This document shows, one piece after another, positions 1 through 7,395 of a stretch of DNA of 64,000 nucleotides (its first letter is position 1; each line of letters starts with the position of its first letter). Under the pieces are notes generated by a model. It was not told the origin of the DNA, made no database searches, and saw only the letters and a program-made list of their open reading frames with translations. The stretch covers positions 62,001-126,000 of the forward strand of contig NZ_JABFVK010000025.1 in NCBI RefSeq assembly GCF_013362815.1, given 5' to 3'. This DNA is from Hamadaea sp. (lineage in GTDB: Bacteria > Actinomycetota > Actinomycetes > Mycobacteriales > Micromonosporaceae). The position numbers were made by a program, and so were the translations under genes.

Positions 1-76
1 GGGCATCCTGCTCACTAAGAGGCGCGCGGTCGACCTGTGCCGCGTGGCCGCCTGCCTGTGTCGCCCCGTCTTCTGA
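1..76 (+). CDS. Cys-rich leader peptide (start codon cut by window edge)
   Basis: A short frame runs from base 2 to the TGA at 74-76 and ends DLCRVAACLCRPVF. Base 1 is a G that would be the third base of an ATG or GTG start just outside the window, giving about 25 residues. Three cysteines near the C-terminus and a basic stretch (TKRRAVD) match the actinobacterial Cys-rich leader peptides found upstream of sulfur genes (the Ms5788A type in mycobacteria). The following genes are a thiosulfate sulfurtransferase and SseC, as expected for that family. The inferred role is to sense cysteine supply by ribosome stalling. The start and its RBS cannot be seen. Confidence 0.75.
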   Translation, partial: GILLTKRRAVDLCRVAACLCRPVF

Positions 77-142
77 CGGCGGCGTCGGCAGTCATGCCTG
101 CCTTCTCCTCGAGCCTGTAGAGGCTTCAGCGACGCCGCCGTC
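75..142 (+). promoter_or_regulatory. Leader hairpin overlapping the leader-peptide stop
   Basis: Bases 75-87 (GACGGCGGCGTCG) and 130-142 are a perfect 13-bp inverted repeat. The left arm begins inside the leader-peptide stop codon, so a ribosome stalled at the Cys codons would affect folding. The loop holds smaller pairings around 105-123. It could be an attenuator or an mRNA structure controlling the sulfurtransferase gene 110 bp downstream. The stem is visible; the mechanism is inferred from Cys-leader systems. Confidence 0.5.
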
Positions 143-252
143 GTACGTACCCCGTTCCCTCAGGGTCGGGCGCGACGCATACGGCATCGATGAATGTAGC
201 TGAACGCGCGAGCGCCGACTCACCCTAGCCATCCATCAAGGGAGAGCTTTCC

Positions 253-1107
253 ATGAGTCGCGACACCGCACTCGTCACCGCCGACTGGGCCGAGAAGAAC
301 CTCGAGACCCCCGGCGTCGTCTTCGTCGAGGTCGACGAGGACACCACCGCCTACGACGGCGGGCACATCCCCGGCGCTGTGAAGATCGACTGGAAGACCG
401 ATCTGCAGGACCAGGTTCGCCGGGACTTCGTGAACAAGCAGCAGTTCGAGGCGCTCCTGTCGGCCCGCGGCATCGCCAACGACGACACGGTGATCCTCTA
501 CGGCGGCAACAACAACTGGTTCGCCGCGTACGCGTACTGGTACTTCAAGCTGTACGGGCACGGCGACGTCCGGCTGCTCGACGGTGGTCGCAAGAAGTGG
601 GAGCTGGACGCCCGGCCCTACACCAAGGACGTCCCTAACCGTCCGGCGACCTCCTACACGGCCCAGGACCAGGACCTGTCCATCCGGGCGTTCCGCGACG
701 ACGTCGTCAAGGCGATCGGCGTGCAGAACCTCGTCGACGTCCGCAGCCCCGACGAGTACGCCGGCCGGCTGCTGGCCCCGGCGCACCTCCCCCAGGAGCA
801 GGCGCAGCGCGCCGGCCACGTGCCGACCGCGATCAGCGTCCCGTGGAGCAAGGCGGCCAACGAGGACGGCACGTTCAAGACCGACGACGAGCTGAAGGAG
901 CTCTACTCGGCGGCGGGCTTGGACACGTCCAAGGAGACCATCGCGTACTGCCGCATCGGCGAGCGTTCCTCGCACACCTGGTTCGTGCTGCACGAGCTGC
1001 TCGGCGAGCCGAGCGTCAAGAACTACGACGGAAGCTGGACCGAGTACGGCTCGCTGGTGGGCGTACCCGTGACCCTGGGCGACGAGCCCGGTTCCCTGGA
1101 GGGCTGA
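253..1107 (+). CDS. cysA2: Thiosulfate sulfurtransferase (tandem rhodanese, CysA2/CysA3 type)
   Basis: This 284-residue protein has two rhodanese domains (about 8-125 and 145-275). The second carries the active-site loop CRIGERSS with the catalytic Cys at residue 233; the first has no matching Cys and is presumably inactive, as is usual for tandem rhodaneses. It transfers sulfane sulfur from thiosulfate to a thiophilic acceptor such as cyanide or a protein thiol, in the cytoplasm. A GGGAGAG ribosome site lies 6 nt before the ATG. It follows a Cys-rich leader peptide and hairpin and is 5 nt upstream of sseC, so the two are almost certainly co-transcribed. Long conserved stretches match mycobacterial CysA2/CysA3. 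The symbol is historical; it is not the sulfate-transport ATPase CysA. Confidence 0.93.
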   Translation: MSRDTALVTADWAEKNLETPGVVFVEVDEDTTAYDGGHIPGAVKIDWKTDLQDQVRRDFVNKQQFEALLSARGIANDDTVILYGGNNNWFAAYAYWYFKLYGHGDVRLLDGGRKKWELDARPYTKDVPNRPATSYTAQDQDLSIRAFRDDVVKAIGVQNLVDVRSPDEYAGRLLAPAHLPQEQAQRAGHVPTAISVPWSKAANEDGTFKTDDELKELYSAAGLDTSKETIAYCRIGERSSHTWFVLHELLGEPSVKNYDGSWTEYGSLVGVPVTLGDEPGSLEG

Positions 1108-1112
1108 TCGAC

Positions 1113-1424
1113 ATGACCGTCACGTCCTGCGCCGCCCCCGACCAGGCGGCCCCCATCCCCGCGAGCGTCGACCTCGAGAAGGAGACCGTGATCTCCGGCG
1201 TCGTCCTCGCCGCCTCCGGTGACCCGGTCGCCGGGGCCTACGTCCGGCTTCTCGACCGCACCGGTGAGTTCACCGCCGAGGTCGTGACCTCGCCGGCCGG
1301 TCGTTTCCGGTTCTTCGCCGCGCCCGGCCAGTGGACCGTCCGCGCGCTGTCGCGCTTCGGCAACGGCGGCGGCGAGGTCTCCGTCGACCGCGGCGTCAAC
1401 GAGTTCCAGGTGTCCGTCTCCTAG
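1113..1424 (+). CDS. sseC: SseC family protein (DUF1416)
   Basis: A 103-residue protein, close to the roughly 100 residues of mycobacterial SseC. After a Ser/Ala/Pro-rich start it contains a small beta-sandwich of the carboxypeptidase-regulatory type: ETVISGVVLAASGDPVAGAYV, then AGRFRFFAAPG and WTVRAL. The start at 1113 is 5 nt after the sulfurtransferase stop; longer frames upstream overlap that gene and are not credible. Always found next to CysA2-type sulfurtransferases, it is presumed to work with them, but its biochemical role is not established. A strong hairpin follows at 1441-1476, so the operon probably ends here. Confidence 0.88.
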   Translation: MTVTSCAAPDQAAPIPASVDLEKETVISGVVLAASGDPVAGAYVRLLDRTGEFTAEVVTSPAGRFRFFAAPGQWTVRALSRFGNGGGEVSVDRGVNEFQVSVS

Positions 1425-1440
1425 GCCCATGCTCTTACCA

Positions 1441-1476
1441 GACAGGGCGCGTCACCGAGAGGTGCCGCGCCCTGTC
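1441..1476 (+). terminator. Hairpin terminator after sseC
   Basis: Perfect 11-bp arms (1441-1451 and 1466-1476), with a further inner 4-bp stem (1453-1456/1461-1464) closing on a GAGA tetraloop. It starts 16 nt after the sseC stop. There is no long U-tract, as is common in actinomycetes. Confidence 0.75.
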
Positions 1477-1487
1477 ACTATTGGCCC

Positions 1488-1955
1488 ATGCGCAAGCGCA
1501 CTCTGCTCATCGCGGGGGTCGCGGCCTGGGCTCTGCTCCTGGTCGGCCTGGCCGTCTACTCCTACCACCGCGATCCGGCGACCGTGCCCGGCCAGACCAC
1601 CGTGGCCCAGGCCAAGGCCACCATGGATCAGGTCACGGGGGAGCTCACGGCCGTCTCCAGCAGTGTCAAGATCAGCGAGTACGCCGAAAGCCCGTGCGAC
1701 ATCTCGAATGCTCGGAGCGGGCGATCCGTCAAACGAGAGCTGACCTTCACGACCGCCCCCGGGGACGAGGCGACCCTGCTCCGTTCGATCGCCGCGGGAC
1801 TGCCGACGGCGTACCACGCGACCACGACGGAAAGCGACACCACGGTGACCATGTACGCCGACGCCGGCAATTTCGTCGCCGTACGCGGTCGCAAGGGCGC
1901 CGACCCCGGATCGGTCGTGGTGTCGCTGCTGTCCGGCTGCCGCGAAGGTCAGTAG
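1488..1955 (+). CDS. Hypothetical protein with N-terminal membrane anchor
   Basis: 155 residues. MRKR is followed by a hydrophobic segment (about 5-24), then a Thr/Ala/Ser-rich extracytoplasmic domain with two cysteines (about 69 and 151) that could form a disulfide. There is no lipobox, so a single-pass anchor is more likely than a lipoprotein. It begins 12 nt after the sseC terminator and converges with the DsrE-like gene, overlapping it by 7 bp. I recognise no family and assign no function. Confidence 0.65.
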   Translation: MRKRTLLIAGVAAWALLLVGLAVYSYHRDPATVPGQTTVAQAKATMDQVTGELTAVSSSVKISEYAESPCDISNARSGRSVKRELTFTTAPGDEATLLRSIAAGLPTAYHATTTESDTTVTMYADAGNFVAVRGRKGADPGSVVVSLLSGCREGQ

Positions 1956-2311
1956 ACGAGCGCCTGGACTCCGTCGGCCAGGACTTCCTCGACGAACGAC
2001 GCCGCACCGGCGATGCGTACGCCGGAGATCACGTCGGCTTGGGTGATGTTGCGCCGCTGTGCGCACTGCGTGCACAAGGTGACCTGGCCACCGGCGACGA
2101 TGGCGGCGAGCAGATCCTGCAGGGGTGCCGAGTGCGGCAGGTCGAACTCCTCGGCCCGTCCTGGCAGCGCGTACCAGCTGGATTCTCCCGTCAGCCAGAG
2201 CGAGACCTCGGCCCCGGCGGCGACGGCGGTCGCCGCGACCGTGAACGCCTGCCCGCAGCGTTCCGGGGCGTCGCGACCCGCGGTGACCTTGACGACAAGC
2301 TTTCGACTCAT
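1949..2311 (-). CDS. DsrE-like family protein
   Basis: A 120-residue protein with the small alpha/beta fold of DsrE/DsrF proteins: N-terminal strand KLVVKVTAG, a helix rich in Ala/Val (AATAVAAGAEVSLWL), and a cysteine pair in TLCTQCAQRR that would sit where sulfur-relay members carry the persulfide Cys. Members move sulfur in relay systems or have unknown roles; its position beside sulfurtransferase genes fits sulfur metabolism. A TAGGCT hexamer lies 7 nt upstream of the ATG, consistent with a leaderless transcript. It is divergent from the membrane peptide gene, with 15 bp between starts. Confidence 0.72.
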   Translation of the reverse strand: MSRKLVVKVTAGRDAPERCGQAFTVAATAVAAGAEVSLWLTGESSWYALPGRAEEFDLPHSAPLQDLLAAIVAGGQVTLCTQCAQRRNITQADVISGVRIAGAASFVEEVLADGVQALVY

Positions 2312-2326
2312 ACCCCGCAGCCTAAG

Positions 2327-2440
2327 ATGGGCGACGTGGTCACCGAGATCGGGTTCGTGAGCCTGCTGGTGGCGGGCTTCGGAGCCCTCGCCGGCGGCCT
2401 CGTCTACGTCGCAGTTCGAATCGCAAGGGGACGCTGGTGA
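2327..2440 (+). CDS. 37-residue single-pass membrane protein, coupled to nitrobindin gene
   Basis: ATG at 2327 to TGA at 2438-2440. The product is a short acidic N-terminus (MGDVVTEIG), one long hydrophobic segment (VSLLVAGFGALAGGLVYVAV, residues 11-30) and a basic end (RIARGRW), typical of a small inner-membrane peptide with cytoplasmic C-terminus. Its stop overlaps the GTG of the nitrobindin gene in a GTGA, which indicates translational coupling and supports it as a real gene. Function unknown. It could also be a membrane leader that sets nitrobindin translation. Confidence 0.55.
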   Translation: MGDVVTEIGFVSLLVAGFGALAGGLVYVAVRIARGRW

Positions 2441-3018
2441 GTGAGAATCCGATGCAGCCGCCGTGGCTCAACGCGCCGCCGGTGGAGCCGTACCCCTATG
2501 CGGACACGCACGATCTGCGCGAGGGCCCGGATCTGCACCACGATCTGTTGGGCCTGCTGCCGTTCGTCGGCGTGTGGCGCGGTCGCGGCAAGGGCGGCTA
2601 CCCGACCATCGAGGACTTCGACTACGCCCAGGAGATCCGGATCAGCCACGACGGCCGGCCGTTCCTGAACTACGACTCGCGCGCCTGGCTGATCGAGGAG
2701 GACGGCACGCCGATCCGGCCCGCCTTCCGAGAGGTCGGCTGGTGGCGACCGGCGACCAACGGCGACGAGGTCGAGATGCTGCTGACCAACCCGACCGGGA
2801 TCATGGAGCTCTACTTCGGCAAGGCGGAGGCCAACCCGCCCCGGCTCGACGTGCAGACCGACGCCGTCGTGCGTACGCCGACCGCCAAGGAGGTGCGGGC
2901 GGGGCACCGCCTGTTCGGCATCGTGAACGGCGAACTGCTGTACGCGTACGAGATGGCGGCAGTGGGCCAGCCGATGCAGGACCACTTGAGCGCGAGGCTG
3001 GTCCGCGTCGGCGGCTGA
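2437..3018 (+). CDS. Nitrobindin / FABP-like heme-binding protein (DUF1794)
   Basis: 193 residues forming a ten-stranded beta-barrel of the nitrobindin family. The family motif GVWRGRGKG is at 45-53, and a conserved C-terminal His in QDHLSARLV is the expected axial heme ligand. Family members bind ferric heme and isomerise peroxynitrite or bind NO. In M. tuberculosis the equivalent gene (Rv0813c) also lies beside sseC and cysA2, so the neighbourhood is conserved. The first 40 residues form a Pro-rich extension. The GTG start at 2437 overlaps the previous stop by 4 bp. Heme binding is inferred from the family. Confidence 0.85.
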   Translation: MSENPMQPPWLNAPPVEPYPYADTHDLREGPDLHHDLLGLLPFVGVWRGRGKGGYPTIEDFDYAQEIRISHDGRPFLNYDSRAWLIEEDGTPIRPAFREVGWWRPATNGDEVEMLLTNPTGIMELYFGKAEANPPRLDVQTDAVVRTPTAKEVRAGHRLFGIVNGELLYAYEMAAVGQPMQDHLSARLVRVGG

Positions 3019-3035
3019 CACTGCCGCCCGCTCGA

Positions 3036-4052
3036 TTAGAAGATCGGCCGGATCACCAGGTACGCGAGGATCGAGATGAGGGCGGCGCCCGGGAAGGTCA
3101 GCACCCAAGCGGTGACGATGTTCCCGGCGACACCCCAGCGCACGGCGGAGAGTTTCTTCGTCGCGCCGACGCCCATGATCGCCGAGGTGATCGTGTGGGT
3201 GGTCGAGATCGGTGCGCCGAGCACCAGCGCGTTGTAGTACAGCACGCTGCTGGCGACCGTCTCGGCCGCGAACCCCTCGGCCGGACCGAGGTCGATGATC
3301 TTGCGACCCAGCGTGCGGATGACCCGCCAGCCACCGGCGTACGTGCCGAGCGCCAGCACCGTGGCCGAGGTGTAGTACACCCAGCCCGGGATGTGGCTGG
3401 GATCGTCCTGGTAGCCGCCGACGTAGAGGGCCAGCACGATGATGCCCATCGTCTTGGCGGCGTCCTGCATGCCGTGCCCGATCGACATCGCGGCGGCGGA
3501 GATCGTCTGCGCGATCCGGAATCCACGGTTGAGCTTGCCGGGATGTCCCTTTCGGAAGATCCACATCACGGCGACCATCACGATCGCGCCGAGGATGAAG
3601 CCGACTACCGGCGACAGCACCATCGGGTAGACGACCTTCTCCAGCAGACCACTCCAGAGCACCTTGGCATCGATGCCGAACCAGATTCCGGCCAGAGTCG
3701 CGCCGACGAGGCCGCCGAACAACGCGTGCGTCGAGGACGAAGGAATGCCGAAATACCAGGTCAGCAGGTTCCATCCGATGGCACCGATCACCCCGGCGAG
3801 CACGATGCCGAGGCTGGCCTCACCGGCCGGTAGGGTCACCAGGCCCTTGCCGACGGTTGCCGCCACCTTCGCGCCGAAGTGCGTACCGATGAAGTTGCCG
3901 AGCGCGGCGATCAGCAACGCGACACGAGGCGTCAACGCCCGGGTCGAGACGCTGGTCGCAATGGCGTTCGCGGCGTCGTGGAAGCCGTTGGTGTAATCGA
4001 AGATCATCGCCGCCGCGATGACCGCGAAGACGGCCCAGAACATGGCGTCCAA
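3036..4052 (-). CDS. pit: Inorganic phosphate transporter, PiT family
   Basis: 338 residues with about ten hydrophobic segments. The two PiT signature repeats are clear: GFHDAANAIAT at 23-33 and GHGMQDAAKTMG near the middle, each with the Asp/Asn pair of the transport core, plus IPSSSTHAL and PISTTHTIT. It is a cation-coupled, low-affinity phosphate or metal-phosphate importer. It starts 3 nt after the DUF47 stop, so the two are one operon, the usual DUF47-pit arrangement. It converges with nitrobindin. Confidence 0.93.
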   Translation of the reverse strand: MDAMFWAVFAVIAAAMIFDYTNGFHDAANAIATSVSTRALTPRVALLIAALGNFIGTHFGAKVAATVGKGLVTLPAGEASLGIVLAGVIGAIGWNLLTWYFGIPSSSTHALFGGLVGATLAGIWFGIDAKVLWSGLLEKVVYPMVLSPVVGFILGAIVMVAVMWIFRKGHPGKLNRGFRIAQTISAAAMSIGHGMQDAAKTMGIIVLALYVGGYQDDPSHIPGWVYYTSATVLALGTYAGGWRVIRTLGRKIIDLGPAEGFAAETVASSVLYYNALVLGAPISTTHTITSAIMGVGATKKLSAVRWGVAGNIVTAWVLTFPGAALISILAYLVIRPIF

Positions 4053-4055
4053 GGC

Positions 4056-4682
4056 TTAGGACTCCTTGACCGCGATGGTCTCGATGGTGTTCGCGACGTG
4101 CTCGAAGGCGTCACAGGCCTTCTCCAGCTCGTCGGCGACCTCCTTCATCTTGAGCACGGTCAGCGCGTCGTACTCGCCGGAGAAGAGCCGGACCAGGAGC
4201 ATCCGGTACGCCCGGTCGCCTTCGTTCTCGAGCCGGTTGATCTCGACCCAGTACTCCTGGAGGTTCTTCATCCCCTTGAGCTGCGGCATCGCGTTGGCCG
4301 TGATCTTGGCCTGCTGGTCGAGCACGTCCACCAGCTCGTGCATCTCGCGGGGCAGCGCCGGGAGCTTGGTCAGGCCGTAGAGGTAGACCAGGTTGCCGGC
4401 CGCCTCGAGGTGGTCCATGACGTCGTCGAGGCCCGAGCCGAGGTTGTAGATGTCGGACCGGTCGAACGGGGTGATGAACGTCGAGTTGATCTTGTTGTAG
4501 AGCTCGTGGGTGATCTGGTCGCTGTCGTGCTCCAGGTCGCCGAGGCGCTCACTGACCGACTGCACGTCGGCGCCCGGCAGGGCCAGCTCCATGAGCAGCT
4601 CGGTCCCGTGCATCAGGTTCTGCGCGGCTCGGCTGAAGAAGTCGTAGAAGGCCGCGTCCTGCGGGCGAAGGGAGAACTTCAC
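4056..4682 (-). CDS. DUF47 / PhoU-like Pit accessory protein
   Basis: A 208-residue all-helical protein of the DUF47 family (PhoU-like fold), with repeated acidic helices such as LEHDSDQITHEL and LENEGDRAYRMLL that carry the ExxxD metal-binding pattern. It begins MKFSLRPQD and ends 3 nt before pit. Proteins of this family are encoded with PiT transporters and are thought to modulate them. A TAGTAT hexamer at 4763-4758 (minus strand) is a possible -10, about 75 bp before the start, and a PHO-box-like repeat lies further upstream. Confidence 0.88.
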   Translation of the reverse strand: MKFSLRPQDAAFYDFFSRAAQNLMHGTELLMELALPGADVQSVSERLGDLEHDSDQITHELYNKINSTFITPFDRSDIYNLGSGLDDVMDHLEAAGNLVYLYGLTKLPALPREMHELVDVLDQQAKITANAMPQLKGMKNLQEYWVEINRLENEGDRAYRMLLVRLFSGEYDALTVLKMKEVADELEKACDAFEHVANTIETIAVKES

Positions 4683-4811
4683 GGCACAACCTCATCTGTC
4701 GTAGATGGACTATCCGGCGGCGGAAACGGGCACCGCGATGATCGGGTTTCGGGCCGAATACTAGGGTGCTTCACGTCCTCGTCAACGGCAGGTCACCCGA
4801 TGCCACCTTGG

Positions 4812-4844
4812 ATTCATGTGCTGTTCACCCACTGTTCACCTCCG
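4812..4844. promoter_or_regulatory. PHO-box-like direct repeats upstream of DUF47-pit
   Basis: Two exact GTTCACC heptamers begin at 4823 and 4834, an 11-bp period, preceded in register by a weaker unit (ATTCATG, 4812). The PhoP box of Streptomyces is tandem 11-nt units with GTTCACC. The array overlaps the last codons and stop of ppk2 and lies about 50-80 bp upstream of the candidate -10 for DUF47-pit. The coding context of ppk2 (EVNSG-stop) could produce one repeat by chance, so the assignment is moderate. Confidence 0.5.
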
Positions 4845-5718
4845 GCTGCGTGACCAACCGGCCACGTTCGACATCTGGGTCGAAATCGGCTGGCGGGTAC
4901 CCGGGATTGATCTCACGCAGTTTCTCGAGCAGGAGATTCGCCACAGCCCAGTCGCGGTACCACTTCCGGTCGGCCGGGACGACGTACCAGGGTGCTTCGT
5001 CACGGTCGCAACGCCCGAGCGCCTCCGCATAGGCCTCCTGGTACGCCGGCCACAGCGCACGCTCGTCGACGTCTCCTGGGTTGTACTTCCAGTACTTCGT
5101 GGGATCGTCGAGCCGGTCCAGTAAGCGCTGTTTCTGCTCGTCCCGCGAGATGTGCAGCATGACCTTCACCACAGCACAGCCGTCGGCCACCACCTGCTGC
5201 TCGAAGCGGTTGATCTTGGCGTACCGGGCGCGCCAAGTGCGCGCCGGCACGAGGTTGTGCACCCGGACCACCAGGACGTCCTCGTAATGGGACCGGTTGA
5301 ACACGCCGACGACGCCCGGGCCGGGCAGGCCGCGCTCGATCCGCCAGAGGAAGTCGTGGGCGAGCTCCTCCTCGGTCGGCTTGCCGAACGACACGATGTG
5401 TACGCCCTGCGGGTTGAACTGACCGACGACCTTCTTGATCGTGCCGTCCTTGCCGCCGCAGTCCATCGCCTGCAGGACCAGCAGCAGCCGCTGCCGGGAA
5501 GCCCCGCTCTTGGCCGCCGCGAACAGCTTCTCCTGCCAGCCGAACAGCTCCTCGCCGAGCACGGGCAGCTGCGCCCGGGCCCACGACTTGGGGTCCTTGC
5601 CCGCCGCTTTCGGCAAGCCGGGCGTGCTGCGCGGGTCGATCGCGCCGAGGTCCACCCCGCTGGGCGGGACTCGCAGCAGATCGGTCAACCGGCGTGCCAT
5701 GTCCAGATCATCACGCAT
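4825..5718 (-). CDS. ppk2: Polyphosphate kinase 2 family phosphotransferase
   Basis: 297 residues, the usual length of a one-domain PPK2. Walker A-like CGGKDGT is at 87-93, the lid/Walker B region NRSHYEDVLVVRVH follows near 140-155, and WYVVPADRKWYRD near 242. These enzymes use polyphosphate to phosphorylate nucleotides, or the reverse, in the cytoplasm. It lies directly upstream of DUF47-pit on the same strand with about 140 bp between, which groups phosphate uptake with polyphosphate use. Which nucleotide is preferred cannot be read from the sequence. Confidence 0.9.
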   Translation of the reverse strand: MRDDLDMARRLTDLLRVPPSGVDLGAIDPRSTPGLPKAAGKDPKSWARAQLPVLGEELFGWQEKLFAAAKSGASRQRLLLVLQAMDCGGKDGTIKKVVGQFNPQGVHIVSFGKPTEEELAHDFLWRIERGLPGPGVVGVFNRSHYEDVLVVRVHNLVPARTWRARYAKINRFEQQVVADGCAVVKVMLHISRDEQKQRLLDRLDDPTKYWKYNPGDVDERALWPAYQEAYAEALGRCDRDEAPWYVVPADRKWYRDWAVANLLLEKLREINPGYPPADFDPDVERGRLVTQPEVNSG

Positions 5719-5757
5719 TCGACCCCCACGTGCCGGGTTTTGCGAAGTAATGCCTAG

Positions 5758-7194
5758 TAGTGCTTTGTCACGTTCAGCCCGCTCGGGGTTGTCGGGCGGG
5801 GAAGAGGGTTCGGCAGGTGGGGCACCGTCCGATGATCGTGACCAGGGTCTTCTGGATGCGTCGGAGTACGCCGTAGAGGGTCAGGCCGGCGCTGGGGTTT
5901 TTGGGTCCAGCCGCTGCAGGGTCAGGAATCCGTGTGCGGCGGAGACGAGGGTCGTGTGATGGTGCCAGCCCATCCAGGTGCGGCCTTCGTAGTGGTCCAG
6001 GCCCAGGCCGGTCTTGACCTCGCGGTAGTCGTGCTCGATACGCCAGCGCAGCTTGGCCAGCCGGACCAGGGTGCGGTGCGGGGTATCGGCGGGCAGGTTG
6101 GACAGCCAGTAGCGGGTGGGTTCGGGTTCGCCGGGTGGCCATTCGGCGATCAGCCAGCGCACCGGCAGATCGCCGAAATCGACCGCCCGCCGGTGGACGT
6201 TGCTGGCTGGGCGCACGCGCAGGAACACGAACCGGGAGCGCAGCTTGGACGGCTTGGCACCACGACGGCGCGAGCCATCGCGCCAGGTGACTGTGCAGGC
6301 TGTATGCCGCCCGGCGGCCAGCAGGTGCTTCAGCAGGCTCGGGGCCGGTTCGCGGTAGATCAGCGGCGGACGGCGCCCCGCGCCCTTGTAGGGCGGCGCG
6401 CTGCGTTGAGTGTCTTGGGTGAACGCGGTGTGGGTGGCGGCGACGCCGACCACATAGGTCAGGCCACGGTCGTCGAGGCCCTGACGGAACTCGGCGGCAT
6501 CGCCGTAGCCGGCGTCGGCGACGACCAGCGGCGGCGTGAGACCCCACCCGATCACCTCATCGATCATGTCGAGGGCCAGGCGCCACTTCTCCCGATGTGT
6601 GACCTGCCGCGGGATACGGGCCCGGCTGCGGCGCTCGGTGACGTCGCCAGCCGCCTTGCGGCTGGCCGGATCCCACGTCTCGGGCAAGAACAGCCGCCAG
6701 TCGACCGGACACGATGCAGTGTCGGTGACCAGGTTCAGGCTGACCCCGACCTGGCAGTTGGTGACCTTTCCCGCGGTGCCGGTGTACTGGCGGGTCACAC
6801 AAGGCGACGCGGCACCACACTTAAGCCAGCCGGTGTCATCGACAGCCCACGCGTGCGGGCCGATCGCCGGATCGAGACGCCGGGCCAACTGCCGACGCAC
6901 CGCCGTCACGTCCCACGGACTGTTGGTGACGAAGTGGTTGAGCGCCTGATCGTTGACCGCGTGCATCCGCCCAGCCATCGGCTGGATCGACTTGCGTCGT
7001 CCGTCCAACATCAGCCCACGAAGGTACTGCCCGGCCCGCTCCTGCCAACCCGACCGAGTCAGCCACGCGAACACCTCCGCCGTGAACTCGGCCAGATCCT
7101 CAGCCAGCCCACAGACCTCGACATCGTCCATACCGAGACGACGGGCCGCCTTCGCCATGATGACGACCCATCACCTGAACGTGACAAAGCACTA
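5758..7194 (-). mobile_element. IS701-family insertion sequence with CTAG target duplication
   Basis: A 1437-bp element with perfect 20-bp terminal inverted repeats (TAGTGCTTTGTCACGTTCAG at 5758-5777 and its complement at 7175-7194). It is flanked on both sides by CTAG (5754-5757 and 7195-7198), a 4-bp target duplication of the kind IS701 elements make. One transposase gene is carried on the minus strand. The ends and duplication are intact, so the insertion is probably recent. The right-hand CTAG is also the left target duplication of the neighbouring MITE-like element. Confidence 0.93.
5881..7158 (-). CDS. IS701-family transposase (DDE), possible -1 frameshift at C-terminus
   Basis: A 425-residue frame with the DDE core: first Asp in AVDDTGW (about 107-108), second in VVADAGYGD (215), Glu in the RIEHDYREVKTGLG region (375-380). 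These are cut-and-paste transposases. The frame stops at 5881 after LDPKTPAPA, but the -1 frame continues from the same point to 5774 with SAGLTLYGVLRRIQ and a CPTC motif, which looks like the natural C-terminus of the family. At the junction lies C-CCA-AAA (5905-5899), a canonical slippery heptamer. Either -1 frameshifting makes a 461-residue product or the gene carries a one-base indel. Confidence 0.9.
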   Translation of the reverse strand: MAKAARRLGMDDVEVCGLAEDLAEFTAEVFAWLTRSGWQERAGQYLRGLMLDGRRKSIQPMAGRMHAVNDQALNHFVTNSPWDVTAVRRQLARRLDPAIGPHAWAVDDTGWLKCGAASPCVTRQYTGTAGKVTNCQVGVSLNLVTDTASCPVDWRLFLPETWDPASRKAAGDVTERRSRARIPRQVTHREKWRLALDMIDEVIGWGLTPPLVVADAGYGDAAEFRQGLDDRGLTYVVGVAATHTAFTQDTQRSAPPYKGAGRRPPLIYREPAPSLLKHLLAAGRHTACTVTWRDGSRRRGAKPSKLRSRFVFLRVRPASNVHRRAVDFGDLPVRWLIAEWPPGEPEPTRYWLSNLPADTPHRTLVRLAKLRWRIEHDYREVKTGLGLDHYEGRTWMGWHHHTTLVSAAHGFLTLQRLDPKTPAPA

Positions 7195-7198
7195 CTAG

Positions 7199-7395
7199 GG
7201 TCTGTCTCTCGGATCTCGCGAGTCGGTGGCGAGGTCCAGGCGGCGACTCGGCTAGCTTGATCTTCGTCGGAATACTCGTGGTATTTCGGCGAAGACTCAA
7301 GCTGCCGGGGAGCGCTTGCGCGAGCCGCCGGGAGTGCGGTCAGCCGATCGTCGTCTGGGCCCGCCAACGGCCGCGAACGATCCGAGAGACAGGCC
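7199..7395. mobile_element. MITE-like 197-bp element with 17-bp inverted ends and CTAG duplication
   Basis: Ends GGTCTGTCTCTCGGATC (7199-7215) and GATCCGAGAGACAGGCC (7379-7395) are inverted repeats matching at 16 of 17 positions. Both sides carry CTAG (7195-7198 and 7396-7399). No transposase frame is present, so it would need a transposase in trans; the ends resemble those of actinobacterial IS5-like elements. The right CTAG contains the stop codon of the DUF402 gene. It appears older than the IS701 copy, which has split its left target site. Confidence 0.7.
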
